DNA of 64,000 bases from Heterotrichella gracilis (Eukaryota; Sar; Xanthophyceae; Tribonematales; Xanthonemataceae). The position numbers and the translations under genes are program-made. The notes beneath the pieces are model-generated. The model was not told where the DNA came from. It worked only from the letters and a program-made list of their open reading frames with translations, and did not search any database. Shown piece after piece: positions 23,581-36,400 of the stretch. How positions within the stretch are numbered: position 1 is the first letter of the stretch; the number at the start of each line of letters is the position of its first letter. Location of the stretch: NCBI GenBank assembly GCA_032358255.1, contig JAULBX010026496.1, positions 124,001 to 188,000 of the forward strand. The letters are read 5' to 3'.

Positions 23581-25540
23581 CAGGAGGCGGAGCCAGCAAT
23601 TAGCTGGGAAGCAGTGGCACTCTGGACACGAGGCAGGGCAACAAGTTTCAGCACAGTGGTTTGACCTCAGGTAGGAGCAGGTACATAGTAGGGATGGGTG
23701 CACTTTGGTCAAGAGTGTTTGCTGAGGGTGAGAGGAAACAGTATCCGAGCTGGAAACGCTAGTTTGACGCTCTGACAAAGACCACGCAACGATATTCTAG
23801 CGATGGCACGGTCAAGCCCAACGGGAAGTGGTCGCCTGTCAAGGAGCAATTGTCAGCCGAAACCGTCAAGGACCCGCGTAACGAGTGTTAGAAGTCAACC
23901 AGGGAAAACAGCGAGGCCCTACGCTATATTTGCAGGGGGTTTGAGCCCAGATGTAGAATCTGACTGGGCAATGTCACCGAGTTGACTGGGGTAGAGTATG
24001 ACCCAAGCTGGTGGGTGTCGGGCGGCGAGCTTTCCAAGCTAAACGCAGCAATGCACACCAATAGTACGCAATGCCCGTGAAAAACGGCGCTGGCACGAGA
24101 TTATGCTCCCAGTTTGCAGACAACTGCCACGGCGCACCCATCGTGCTGACGAGACCTTGGCCAGCCCAAGGACACAGGCATCGCAAACACGGCAGAAACA
24201 GCAAATTACAACAGACAGGAAGAGTGGGACGAGAGAACCTAAGAGAAAGGGGCAGCCGCAAACGAGATCAGGCAGTCACGGGCGAGATTTGATGGGGGAT
24301 TGGCGTCTGACCGGGGGTTACCTGGATTGCGGGTGGACGGCTACACGAGAGCAGGAAACCACACGTCACTAACAAAGCAGGCTTGTTAATTTCAGTTGTG
24401 AGTTTTTGGGGCGTACCGTGCCGTGTCTGTTGGAGGCTCTTGGTAGATTTGGCAGTCAACGGTGGATTCGCAGGTCAACGTGGTGAAACCCTTCAGTCAC
24501 CGCACCGCGTCCACAGCCGTTGGGTATATGTAGACGACTGAGGGAAAGACAGACTAGGTGAGCCCAGTTGGGTGCCAGCGTTCCTGAGTTTAGCCTGCGG
24601 TGGAGCCGTCTGTCCTGATAAGTTCTGTCTGTCAAGCCGTTCAAACAGAAAATTGGAGCATAATTGTTTTTTAAACCAATTTAAAAAAATGACAATTTAA
24701 TTTCCTTTTCTTTTTGGAGTCCAAAAAATGGACTTGATGCTTCAAAGGAACAGGCAACCCCTGATTGACTGTTCAATACTTCGGCTAAGGTGACCTGATC
24801 TAGTTTGCCAAGCGCTTGGTGCCCTCGGCGTCGTCTAGGCTTTGCACCGGGAGCAGGGAGCACTTCTGGCATTGCAGCTGTTCCCAAGGAGGACTAGGGA
24901 GGGCAGTGTGATCAACCTCATCAGAATTCGCAGCAGGTTGGGCGATGTGGCAACTCGTGGCACCATGGTGTTCTGATTGGACGTGGCACCTGGTGCTTGG
25001 CATTGCACCTGGTTGCTTTCGGCAGATCTGCCTATAACTTAATTATGTATCGGCGAGGCGAAAGGCTGCCCACAAGCGGCTTCACTGCTTGCAGAGTGAT
25101 GGTGTCGTTTTTCGTACACTGGGTCTTTTAACGTACTACAATCCTGTCGTGCTTAAAGCTTCTGCATACCTTCGAAACCCTGCTGTTTCAGCTTGCGTCA
25201 TTGGGTATGCGGGCGGAAACGGTGCAGTACCTGTGGCTGCGCAGATCAGCCGAGCTTGTAAACTCATCGGGGGTACGGACTCGATAAAGCTGTGGATTGG
25301 TCGTTGGGTAGCTCGGCTGAAGTCTAGGGTAACAGTGCGTTGCCGGGCTGGTGGTTGCAAGTCTCCGAAACGGATGGCATCCATGCAGGATGTCTCGGAT
25401 AGACCCCGAGAGGCGTGATAACTCGGTGATTGGGTGCACAACCAGGAGCACCGAGAGAACCCATAGGCACTATATATCCTTCTAATTTGCTCCTGGCAAC
25501 CGTTGTACTCTAACATTGCCTTGCTTGGTCTGCAGCAACC
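23581..25540. other. Divergent intergenic region between FIST and first carbonic anhydrase genes
   Basis: About 2 kb with no recognisable gene; it should hold promoters for the two divergent genes. An open plus frame at 25089-25418 ends about 120 bp before the carbonic anhydrase ATG; it shows no domain and is probably chance or leader sequence. Confidence 0.35.
25471..25477 (+). promoter_or_regulatory. Candidate TATA box of first carbonic anhydrase gene
   Basis: TATATAT lies about 65 bp upstream of the ATG at 25541, a spacing compatible with a 5' leader of about 35 nt. Position is seen; function is inferred. Confidence 0.4.
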
Positions 25541-27724
25541 ATGCCGAGGACTTCTTCGAGCCCACGGTGTGACTGCGAAGTGAACGGAGGAGGGGCCTTG
25601 CAACGAGACGACGGTTGGCATGAGGGCGCTTTGGACACAATTATGAGGAACAACATGTGGGTATGCTGCGTCAAGGCACTGTATTGTACGGTAGCCTGCC
25701 GTTTGGGGTTGCAGCTGCAGGCTCTCTCCGTTTGCACTTGCAGGTAGTAGGAGGTAGTAGGTTCCCACTGCACTTTTTGAACAGCTGGTGCTGCAGCTGC
25801 AAGTTCTGCGTTGCAGCTTGGGCTCAACTTGGGGCGTGTGTTGCAAGAATGCAATCAATAGTGGTTCCTCTTTTGCATAGCATAGGCTGTTTGGCCGGTG
25901 TGTGCATGGTCCAGCAGTCTGGTATGGGTTGCAAGCTCACTCCTCCTTCCTTCTGTCCTGTTGCACCATTCTATTCCCAGGAACGCTTGCGCACGCTTGC
26001 CACTGGCCTGCATGGACACGGGCTCCTGCTGACTCGGTGTTTGCTTTGTGTTGTGCAGCGATTGGGCTGAGGGGTGTGTGAAGGAGGACCCCTCCTACTT
26101 CTCCAGCTTGGTGCACGCACAGAACCCCGACTACCTGTGGATAGGCTGCTCAGACTCACGTGTGCCGGTGCGTCTGCTGTGCCGCCCACTGCCTGACACT
26201 CACATGACTCCCCAATAAGCAGCAATACTTGCGCCAAACAAACCATACAGCCAGAGCAGCAGTCCGCCCCACAATGTTGTGCACCAGCCTGTCCTTGTAC
26301 TGCATATGCCATCTCTGCATTGCCTCCCCAATAGTGTGGCGCTTAGTTCGTCTTCCCTTCCTGTGGCAGGCCAACATTTTGTTGGGCCTCAAGCCAGGCG
26401 AGGTGTTTGTGCAGCGCAACGTGGGCAACCTGGCAACCCACAAAGATCTCAACTGCATGGCCTGCATCGAGTACGCCATAGACCAGCTCAAGGTGAAGCA
26501 CATCATCGTGTGCGGGCACTATCGGTGCGGCGCGGTGGAGGCGGCACTGAAGACACCGAGCCGAGCCTCAGGTGGGCACCCTAAACCCCAAAACCCAAAA
26601 CCCTAAAAACCCTAAACAGGGTGGCGTGGCAGTGGAGGGAGCACTGAAGGCACCAAGCCGAGCCTTAAGTGGGTGGCGTGTCACAAACAGCAGTCACCAT
26701 CTGCCCCACGCTAGGAGCCAAGCGCTGACTTTGTCTGTGTCCCGCAGGTATCGTCAACCTGTGGATTCAGGACATTCGGAACGCGCGGAACCTGCATTAT
26801 GAGGAGCTCACGGCAATCACCGACCCTCAAAAGCAATGGGACAGGTGTGCATAGTCATGGTGTATGGTGTGCCTCCCTGCACTGTCAGTGTCCTCACACC
26901 GCACCGCACTGCTTGGTTGCGAGGTCGGCTCAGAGGCAAAGGTACCATGGGGCTGCGTAAATCCAGAGAGCTGCATGGTTGTTGCCTGACTCAACTTTCA
27001 TGCTTGCGTGCCGCCAGTAACTGCCTGCATCTGAGTGAAATCAGGATAAAGGGGGCTGCTGTTTTATGGATTAAAACCCAACCCTGCGTGCCCTGTGATG
27101 CAGGCTGGTGGAGCTCAACGTGGTGTGCCAGCTGTTCAACGTGCTGACCTGCCCTACTGTGCAAGCAGCATGGGAGCGGGGCCAGAAGCTGGCCATCCAT
27201 GGCTTGTGTTACAACCTGCACGATGGACGGCTCATGGTAGGGTATATAGCTGGCGTGGTTGGGTCGGGGAGGAAGCTGCTTTGGTTGTTCATGTGGTTAA
27301 TGCTAGTGTGGTGCGTGGTCACCAGCAGCGTGCTTGTGCATTCAATCATTGAGGCCACGTGGCGGGAACAGGAGGCACAGTGGCTGCGACACAAGCATGG
27401 GAACCTGTGCACACTGGGGGGTGTGGGGAAACGATGAGCATGGAAGTAATTTGGCAGGAGTTTTTGCTGACGACGCATGTACCTGTGGTGTAGGAGATCG
27501 AGGGGCCCATCACAAACAACGACGAGTTTGAGACCTTTGCTGGCCAGCAGTGGGTAGGCAAGGGCGCCAGCGGGCTGCGCGCGCGTGTTGCAAACCACAT
27601 GAGCTTTGAGACCGCCACGAATGGCAGCTCGCCAGTGAAGGGGAGCACTGCCAAGGTGGTGAACGGCAGCGCCATGGTGCCACCCATGGTGAACGCGGAT
27701 TTGTACGTCAACCAAGTGCGATGA
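25541..27724 (+). CDS. Beta-carbonic anhydrase, tandem copy 1
   Basis: Exons 25541-25656, 26059-26167, 26370-26571, 26748-26844, 27104-27236 and 27494-27724; 295 residues. It interconverts CO2 and bicarbonate with a zinc ion. Zinc-site motifs are CSDSR (Cys69, with Asp71 and Arg73 as the family's dyad) and CGHYRC (His125, Cys128). Other family blocks are LKPGEVFVQRNVGNLA, CIEYAIDQLKVKHIIV, NLWIQDIRNARN and WERGQKLAIHGLCYNLHDG. The first donor must be AT|GTGGGT, so that the codon becomes ATC and leads into DWAEGC; the alternative GG|GTATGC would give a stop. No clear transit peptide is seen in MPRTSSSPRCDCEVNGG, so location is open. The last exon adds a Ser/Ala-rich tail beyond the usual fold. 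The next gene downstream is a paralogue with identical exon structure. Confidence 0.92.
26622..26680 (+). repeat. Donor-side echo of carbonic anhydrase 1 exon 3
   Basis: About 50 bp past the exon 3 donor, GCACTGAAGGCACCAAGCCG... reproduces the exon end (GCACTGAAGACACCGAGCCG...), ending AAGTGGGTGG in place of CAGGTGGGC. CCCTAAAC motifs fill the gap between exon and echo. Confidence 0.8.
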
Positions 27725-29315
27725 TCACGTAGGGTTTACTTGCAGGGGTATGCCCTAGTGGGGCGCGCACTAAATTGTGCACTGGGGAGTTGGAAGGGAA
27801 TTTGACCTAGGTACTTGTTGGGGACTGCCACCTCGTTTTCCCTGCTGCAGCGATCAGGTTCCTGATAAGCAGGTTTGTATTTCATTAGACGCCCAGGAGC
27901 GATGGAAAATGGAACTGCAGTCAACTACCCCCATGCCAAGGACAACCAGAATTGACTCGGAGGTTTGCCTAGCCGTAGACTTTATTCTCGCTGACAGTCT
28001 TGAAATTATAGGTTTGAATTCTCCCTTTTTCACGCTGCATTTTTTAAATACCTTAAAAGTCTTGCGTTGTTAGGTAGGTTTACAGTTGTCCTTGACGAGA
28101 TTGCGGCCCCCTCTGCTCACGCTCACGTTTCCTTTCCCTATATTTGCCTATATATGCTTGTGATGTTTTTATCGAGTTTTGGCGGCAGTGGCTGGTTGTG
28201 AACTTCATGGTACTTGCTGGGGATTGGAACTATATCCTGTCCATAATTGGGTGAGGCAATGATTGATTGTTGGTCACTGTCACTCTCCCTGGGCTAGTGT
28301 GTGGCCCTTTTGAGGACACTCTAGGGCAAGCCCCCACTCGGGGCCCCAGACACCTCAGTTGTAACAGTAACTGAAAGTCTCAGGGACAAGGCTTGAAAGC
28401 TACACAAGTGCTCACCAGGTGAACGCTGCACAAATATGTCGTGGATGGCATCCAACTGAGGCTCCACAAGGGAGGTTGCAGCACTATGTAGGGGAGGTCA
28501 GGGTCAATTAATTGCCGGCACTGAGGGGAACAGTCCCGAATGGTGTGTTGACAAGCTTCGTTCGTGATAAGTGATAAGGTGCTTCTCAAATGCGTCTGCA
28601 ACAGGTTGTGGTGCTTTCGTGTGCATCGGCCAGCATTGGCACGTGATGCCGTGAAAACTTCACGTGCCCAGGTCGCATCACTGTGCATGCCCAGGAGTCC
28701 TTCTACCAAGGAGCCACCAACTCCAGAGACCAGGGAGCTTTCCATCAACCTAATCGAGCTGAACATCTGGAAGGCACGAGGCAGGTTGGTGCAACACGTT
28801 GTGGTTAAGTTGTTCCGGGACATATGCCTAGGCTGTGGTCGAACTCCATGCCCTGGACTCGAGAGCAGTTTCGCAACAGCGCGATGTTCTCTTGCCATTT
28901 CGTCCCCTGCCCACCTAAGGTCCTACACTGCTTTTCGCTGTTCGAAAGTTTCAGACGTTGGTTCTCGTAACGGTTGAGCGTGTCGTAACTTTGGGTTCAG
29001 GGTTGGTTTAACCTAACTGACTTGGGTGCTAAGCACTAGTGCAACGGTACGTTTAACCTGTCTTGTCGCGGCTTCTGTCTTGGTAAGAGTATGGGTTGTT
29101 CAAGCCCAGTACGAGGCGCGTCTTGCGCTGGGCCACGTTTGCAAGTACTCTTTTTCGCCCAAAAACCCTAGATGCACTCGGCAGCCAGTGGTTGATGCCG
29201 TCCATCCAACTCGGAAGAAGCACACAACAAGCAACAACAGATTCCCTTGCTTCTTCGAATCTTCAAGTGGTGTGCTGACTGTGCCTGTGCGTTGTTCGCA
29301 ACCTCTGCAGCCACA
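27725..29315. other. Region between the two carbonic anhydrase genes
   Basis: Holds the 3' end of copy 1 and the promoter of copy 2. A 172-codon open frame on the minus strand (28380-28898) has no domain I recognise and no splice context. No TATA box is obvious upstream of 29316. Confidence 0.4.
28360..28364 (+). terminator. Candidate TGTAA poly(A) signal after carbonic anhydrase 1
   Basis: TGTAA about 640 bp after the stop codon at 27724; assignment is inference. Confidence 0.3.
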
Positions 29316-31847
29316 ATGCCACGGCCATCTTCTAGCCCACGTTGCGACTGCGAAGTGAACGGAGGGGCCTCGCCGCTGTTCCGGGAGAACAGTTGGCATG
29401 AGGGCGTGCTGGATACTATTATGAGGAACAACATGTGGGTATGCTGCACCAAGGGAGCATGTTATAGCGCTTGGTGCACTCTTGTTGCACTTGAAGTTGT
29501 AGGTTTTAACTGCACTTTTTGAACTGAAAGTGCTGCAGCTGCAAACCTACGTTGCAGCTTGGGTCGCACAACAGTTGGCAAGGACGCAGTGCTGTGAACA
29601 CAGAGTTCAGCAGAGGCTGTTTGGCCCAGCCTGCATCCGCCTCCTCACCTTGAAACCAGCATTGTAGCCATCACCAACCCACTAACCACTTGGTCCTTCA
29701 AACTTTGGCTTCAACGTGGTACTCCTGCTCCCTCCCGTTAAAACGTTTAAACTTCAGAAATTTGCACTCAGCAGCCGTAGTGCCTGCACACACTTGGCAA
29801 CAACTGTATGCTCAACTACTGCCCTCTCAGTGGTAGCCCCTGTGTTGTGCAGCGAGTGGGCTGAAGGGTGTGTGAAGGCGGACCCCTCCTACTTCTCCAG
29901 CTTGGTACACGCACAGAACCCCGACTACCTGTGGATAGGCTGCGCAGACTCGCGGGTACCGGTGCGTGCTGTGCTGTGCCCCCCACACACACACACATCC
30001 TGCCACACAACCGAGGCCCAACCTGCTGCAGCAATACAGGCAGAAGAGCGGTCAGCTCTACAGTCCCTGACCCAGCCAGCCCTGTCCTGGTTCTGCATAT
30101 GTTATTGTTGCAAGCACACAACCCTGACTGCTTGTGGGTCGGCTGCGCGGACTAAGGTGTCGCAGTGTGTGCTGTGCCCCACTCCCTGCCACCACAACTG
30201 GCCCTTCAAGGCATGTGGCCTGCACAACCTGAGACGCGTGGACTGAAACTCCATTCACTAAAACTCCATTCTAAAACCCCATTCACTAGAAATCCCACTG
30301 AGTGGCGTTAGCCTCAGCTACAATTCCTGTCCGGTGCAGGCCAACACCCTGCTGGGCCTCAAGCCAGGCGAGGTGTTTGTGCAGCGCAACGTGGGCAACC
30401 TGGCAACCCACAAGGACCTCAACTGCATGGCCTGCATCGAGTACGCCATAGACCACCTCAAGGTGAAGCACATCATCGTGTGCGGGCACTACAACTGCGG
30501 CGCGGTGCAGGCAGCGCTGAGCCTACCAAGCCGTGCCTCAGGTGGGAACCCTAAACCCTAAAACTATAAACCCTAAAAACCCTCAACAGGGTGGTGTGCC
30601 ACCAACATGCAGCTCTTGTCTGCAGCATGTGCTCCACTCTGTGCACCAACAGGACCTGCACTCATAGATACAGCGTACATGCGTGCCCCAGAAGCCAAGG
30701 ATTTACGGTGTAGGGCTCTGAAAGGGTTCAGGTTGTAGGCTAGGAGGTAGGGCATGCACCGGCTGGGCACCTTTGTCAGGGCTGATCCTTTCTCCCGTGC
30801 AGGCATTGTGAACCTGTGGATCCAGGACATCAGGAACTCGCGCAACATGCACTCGGAGGAGCTCAAGCGGATCACCGACCCACAGAAGAAGTGGGACAGG
30901 TGTGCATGCACCTGCGCATTTCCACGCTGTGCATCCCTGCACTGCCCAAATTGCATCACCCCCTTTGCATTCGCATCCAAGACCTAAGCTGTCTTGCGCA
31001 TTCAGTTCAGCATCATTGGCTCCAAATGGCCTACCTCCAATTAAGTAGCTGCATGCAACTGATGACCAACGAAATACAGCAGCCATGCTGTACTGGAGCA
31101 CAAACACCGAACCTATGTGCGTGTGCTGCAGGCTGGTGGAGCTGAATGTGGCGTGCCAGATGTTCAACGTGCTGACCTGCCCTACTGTGCAAGCAGCATG
31201 GGAGCGTGGCCAGAAGCTGGCCATCCACGGCTTGTGCTACGATCTGCATGATGGCAAGCTCATGGTAGGGTGCATGGCTGCTGCAGGAAAAAAATGAATA
31301 TAAATAACAGGTGTTGCATAATTATCAGGTTTGTAGATTTTAAAATCAAATTTTGAAAAGAAACCACCTTGTTGGCGCATGCTGTTTTGCAACCTGCTGC
31401 ATGGTTTGTTATGAGATGCAGCCAGTCAGTGGATCACTGGCCGGGCATTGCAGCATTGTGAGTCGGCGGGATGAGACAGACCAGTTGTACACTGGCTGGC
31501 AAGTCAGCATGCAATAAAATCCAGGATATATTGCTAGAACGCATTTACCTAGGTAAATACCCAGAGTTGCTGATGATGGGTTGATTGTGCTGTAGGAGAT
31601 CGAGGGACCCATCAGCAATCCCGCGGAGTTTGAGGCCTTTGCCGGCGAGCAGTGGGCAGGCAAGCGCGCCAGCGAGTGCCAGGCGCAGTGCCTGCGCGCG
31701 CGCGTGGCGAACCACATGAGCTTTGAGGCGCACACCACTGGCGTGAGCGCAGCGCCGGCGATGAACGGCAGCATCAAGGCAGTGAGCGGAATCGCCATGT
31801 TGGCGCCACCGATGGTGAATGCGGACTTGTATGTGAAGTCGACCTAG
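29316..31847 (+). CDS. Beta-carbonic anhydrase, tandem copy 2
   Basis: Exons 29316-29434, 29853-29961, 30340-30541, 30803-30899, 31132-31264 and 31596-31847; 303 residues. Same exon phases and same AT|GTGGGT first donor as copy 1. Zinc motifs are CADSR (Cys70) and CGHYNC (His126, Cys129), so Ser-to-Ala and Arg-to-Asn changes beside the ligands distinguish it from copy 1. The core is nearly identical to copy 1, while the N-terminal dozen residues and the C-terminal tail (EAHTTGVSAAPAMNGS) have diverged and the tail is a few residues longer. Parts of intron 1 (TGCACTTTTTGAAC and CTGCAGCTGCAA) are also shared, so the duplication is fairly recent. Neither copy has a clear targeting peptide; partition of roles is unknown. 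Confidence 0.92.
30108..30180 (+). repeat. Donor-side echo of carbonic anhydrase 2 exon 2
   Basis: AACCCTGACTGCTTGTGGGT...GGCTGCGCGGACT followed by GTGTGTGCTGTGCCCC mirrors the end of exon 2 (AACCCCGACTACCTGTGGAT...GGCTGCGCAGACT) and its downstream intron start, about 180 bp into the intron. Frame and arginine codon are lost. Confidence 0.8.
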
Positions 31848-33419
31848 GCGCGAGGCGGGATTGCCAGATTTGAGGCGACGTCGCCCTGCTGCAGCTAGGT
31901 CACCTTTGAAAAAAGAGCACTGGTGAGCTGGTATCGTAGAAATTGGGCTGCAAGAAATGCCTTGCCCGAAAGGGCTGGAAATATCACCTGCCACCCATTT
32001 TCACCCATGCCTCGCAGTTCACATCCAAACACAGAACTTGGCTGTAGATCATATTGCTTGGATGTAGATTATTACTGCATTTGGTACTGGGAAATTTATA
32101 TCTGTTGTGGATTTGCTTCGTTCCCCTTTGAAAGAAAATGTTCATCATTGCTCAGTCGCGTTAGTGTTTGCATCTTTTGGCTGACCCGCTTCGGGTTGCT
32201 TCCCCCAGGTCACATACTTGTCTTGTTCCCCGCCTTGTTATGCTTGCATGCAAAAGCTGTATTTATCAAAATTATAAAGTTTTGCTGTGATGTTTGTTTG
32301 GTAGTGAGTTGCCGTGCAACAGGTTGTGTGCTACGGCTGCTGTGCAGGGGTGGATTTCACACTAATGCACGGTGCCAGGTTCATGTTTCCTCTCGGTTGC
32401 TTTTGCTTTGGTACTTTTCATGCGCCCTTTGCCGCTTTAGCGCTGTCTTTGACTTTGTTCCTTATGCGTCGCTTCATCAGGACTGTGACAACTCGATCAT
32501 CGGTTTTCCCTCAGTGGCAGTAGTTTTACTGCGGGAATTGGATCTCATTTTCTTCCGTTCTGACGCCACTTAGTGCACAGGCAGGCAATGGCACTGCTAG
32601 TATACTACTGTACGTACAGACTTTGCAGTGCCGCCAATTCTTGCAGCTACTGGCACACATGCGGTCCATGGTTTGCATGTAGTCCTTAGCGCAGGACAAA
32701 GCACCACCATATACTGCAACCTTGAAGTTCATCTGCTGGGCTTATTAGCATGGTGCTTTTCCTGTAGTATATCACCATTTTATTTGATCGGGTTGATTTC
32801 AAAAATGTTTCCCCCATTGTTTCTTGATGCATGGTTATATTTTTTACGATGGTTATAAGGCTTATGAATTGTCATTGATGTGTAGCTGCCCCAGGGCCTG
32901 GAGCCTTTGAACTTTCGATGTACGTAATCTATCTTGGCTTCCAGGCATGCCGCTCAAGGTGGTGTATCCAGGGCCTGTAAATGTCTCAGACGAGAGCCCT
33001 TGTATCCGATATATGTACAGGTGTGCATGAAGATCAAAAAAGCACAGCCAGTGGCAATCGGATGGCATGCATGCTCAGCAGAGGCTGAATTGGCTGCACT
33101 GCAGTTCCCCTTTTCTTTTCTGAGGGGCGAGGTGTTAATGCAATATGCAGGGGAGGTCACTCAGTGTGGTGGCGCCATCTTTTGCACGCAAACGATAGAT
33201 GGATGGTTGATAGGTCCATAAGGCAAGTCCTTTCTCTTCAAATATTATCAAAGGGTAACCTGTTGTGTATTGGCAGGCATAGTTCGGGTAGACCTCGTGG
33301 CTGCCAGCACTCCGTGGCTATTATTAGTCACCTGCTGCAACACGGTCAAAACGCTGAAAAGCGAACCACACAGCACCTTGATTGGCTTAGTAAGCCCAGA
33401 AACCTTTATTTTGGTACCG
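31848..33419. other. Intergenic region between carbonic anhydrase 2 and PTOX
   Basis: T-rich 3' region, then the presumed PTOX promoter. The 216-codon frame at 31923-32573 is Cys/Phe/Leu-rich with no domain and looks like untranslated sequence. No TATA box is evident near 33420. Confidence 0.4.
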
Positions 33420-36400
33420 ATGGCGACTCTATCTGTTGGCCTGCGGCCGTGCGGTATAGGCAGGAGCCAACTACGGCTGCAGCCGTTGAGGGGGCATGCA
33501 TGCAGGTAAGCTTTGCGATCTAGCCTGGCGATGCTGGTGGTACCTTGGAAGCTTTGTGGCAAGATCACCTGGGTACCGACCGCAAGGTTTATGCTGTGGT
33601 GGATGCTGCTATGGCGTGCTCAGTGACACGGCATCAGGCCTTGATACCGTGACGTCAACCAGTCCAGTGTTGCATGTTATGCTCAGTGGGCTGCTGCTGT
33701 CCAGTAGCCCCATCCCCATTGTTGTACTGTGACACTGTTTTTGGAAGCCAGCCTGTTGCACTTGGACCTTGTTTCCACTCAAGGTGCTTGCTGGTGTGTG
33801 CCACAGCAAGTCATCCCTGGGTGCTGTGTTGGGCACTCAGTGGACCACAGCTAAGCCAGAGCTTGTGGTAGCTCCCCTTGTGTCTCTATCCAGCTGATCA
33901 CTTATTCACCATAGCGCAGTAGTGTGCTGGTGTTTGTGTTTGCTGTGGAAAGTCCGGCTCTACCCTTGGCATGTCATTCTTTGCTTAGCTCCGCCTTTCG
34001 TGTCAGCGACCTCCATGGATATGTTGAATATGCAATTCCTCCCCATCTCTGTCAGTCTGGCAAGCCTGCTTCTCTTGTGCAGGTCCATGAACGTGAGGAG
34101 CAAGAGGGCCACGCTGGTGCAAGCTGTCATCAAGACACCTCCCACTCCTGAAGAGGACATGTAGGTCGCTCCTTGCATCCCTCATACATGCGGCTTGTAG
34201 AAGTCTTTTCTAAGGACGGTGCAGCACAATCACCTCTGCCCTCCGCATGTCGCTCACACATAGCAATATTTTAGGGTTTAGGGTTTTATCATGTACCCTA
34301 ATCCGTTCAACTTCAACCTTCAGCTCCTGTTTGGCTGTGTTGAAAGATATCCCACTGGTGTAGTTGCGCAGGGTTTAGAGGAAGTCAGCAAACCCACCAC
34401 CTGCCACACCAGCCTTTGCCTCTGACACTTAAGTCAGCAAAGCCACCACTTGCCACAGCCACTGAGTATCGCAACAAGGTCCTAAACCCTAAACCCTCCT
34501 TGGTGTGTGCAGGGCCCAGGCAACTCCACTGGCCAAGCTCACCCCCGCCGCAGCCGCGTATGTGCAGGAGGAGACCATCGCACAGCCACAGGCCTCGTCA
34601 GCTGATGACGGTGGCAACGACCCTGTGTGCGAAGTGTTTGTGGAGGCGGATGGGGAGTTTGTGACGGTGCGTGGCAGACTGGCGGGTGGGAAGGGGGTAG
34701 GAACGCAGTTGGAGAAACCAGCATTATGTCTATCCAGTATGCTTTGCCCTCGTGTGGGCAGCAACTCTGCATGTGACCTCCCCTGCAGCTGCCCCCTGGC
34801 CTTCGCCATGGCCTCTTTTCAGTAAGTGTCTTGCTCAATGACTCTGTTAGTAATCACGAGGTGGTGGGCAATCCTTGTATGATAAAGCTCAACTTGGGTG
34901 ACTTGACCATGTGTGTGGTGTTCTGGCTGGTCCTTGAGCCTGGGATCCCCTGCCCAACCAGCAACACCATCAATACTGGCGAGGTTTGTCAATTTTTCAG
35001 TAAGGATGAGAGGATGGTTAGCTGCAAATCAACAATATAATCGTTGTCCACTGTAACGGGTGGCGCTGCTGCTGTCCTGTGCAGGCGCTGTGCTTTGACT
35101 ATGGCTTCCGCAGCGGCACCGGGCGCATCTACATGGACGGATACGGGGACATTCCAAAGGGAGCCTTTGCACTGGTAAGGCTGCGGTGCACGGGTGGGTG
35201 TGACATACAGCAGCCCACTGTTTTCATGCATGCATCTGCCTTCTGATGCATGGGCCGCCTGCCTTATTCCAGCCTCATCATGGCCTCATGCAATGCAAGA
35301 ATGGACATGTCACATACACCAGGGGTGCCGATTACCGCATGCTCCTCCCAAACAATGGAGGGTGTCGCGCCACTGCAACTCCCCTTGTCTGCATTCTCCT
35401 GTATATTACCTTGTTAATAAGTTATCCTCGTATTATTGAATACAATTTCCTGCAAAGCCTTTACGTTGTGGGTGTTGGTGGGGAGGGGGGGGGATTTTCG
35501 CTTTTCTAAGTGAACAAATATACCCATTAAACTGCTACAATTCGAGCCAATAGTCAAAGATTAAATGCAGCAGTTCCACATGTTGCTCAGTTCCACCACG
35601 CCCCTGCAGGCCGCTGAGAACTTCCAGGCGGAGCTGCTCGCGCTGCGCCGCTCTGTGCGCTTCAATGAGTACGCCGAGATTGCACAGGCCTCCGCGTCAA
35701 CCGGCCTGGTGGCTCGCGCTGTCAACTCGGTCAGCGACAAGCTGGTCACACTGCTGACTAAGGTAAACCAATCCCTGTACCTACACCTTACAGCCTGTAC
35801 CCTAAACTCCCTGAACCTTACACCGTAAATCCACTTGTCGCAGGTGAATGCTCCTGTAGGTGCTACTTCCTCCCTTCCCCTGAGCTTTGAATCCCAAACC
35901 CTAATCCCACTTGCTGCAGGCGGACCAGTTCCTGTAAATACTAATTCCTCCCCTTACCCTGAACCTTAACCCTGACCCCGCCTGGTGCAGGTGGATCGCA
36001 ACCTGGTGGAGCGGGGTTGGCTGAAGGAGGTTGAGCCGGTGGCGCTGGCCCCCGAGGTTCTGGGGGCGGACGGGAAGATCAACCCACAGGTCAAGGAGGT
36101 GCGTTGCGGGGGTTGGTGTTGGGTGCATGGGTTCCATTTGGGTGCATGCATTACCTGTCCCGATGGCAATCCAATCTCGGGACTGGGTGCGTTCCCAGTC
36201 ATTCGCATTTGGTGTGGCGGGGTCAAACGATTCAAGCAGCCAGACCAAAACCGTCCAGAAATCAAACCATCACCGATCGCGGTGCGCAAAGCAAACTCCC
36301 TGGAAAATATTTTCTTTTTGCTTGATTATATTGTTTGGTGGTTTTCACTCAGATTCGTGAGCGGCTGGCTGAGCTGAAGCTGGACGATGCCCGGGTGAAC

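Noticed and set aside
28380-28898. 172-codon minus-strand open frame between the carbonic anhydrase genes
   Set aside because: No recognisable domain and no matching exon context; kept only as an unexplained frame.
31923-32573. 216-codon plus-strand open frame after carbonic anhydrase 2
   Set aside because: Cys/Phe/Leu-rich composition, no domain, lies where a 3' untranslated region is expected, no splice-supported partner.
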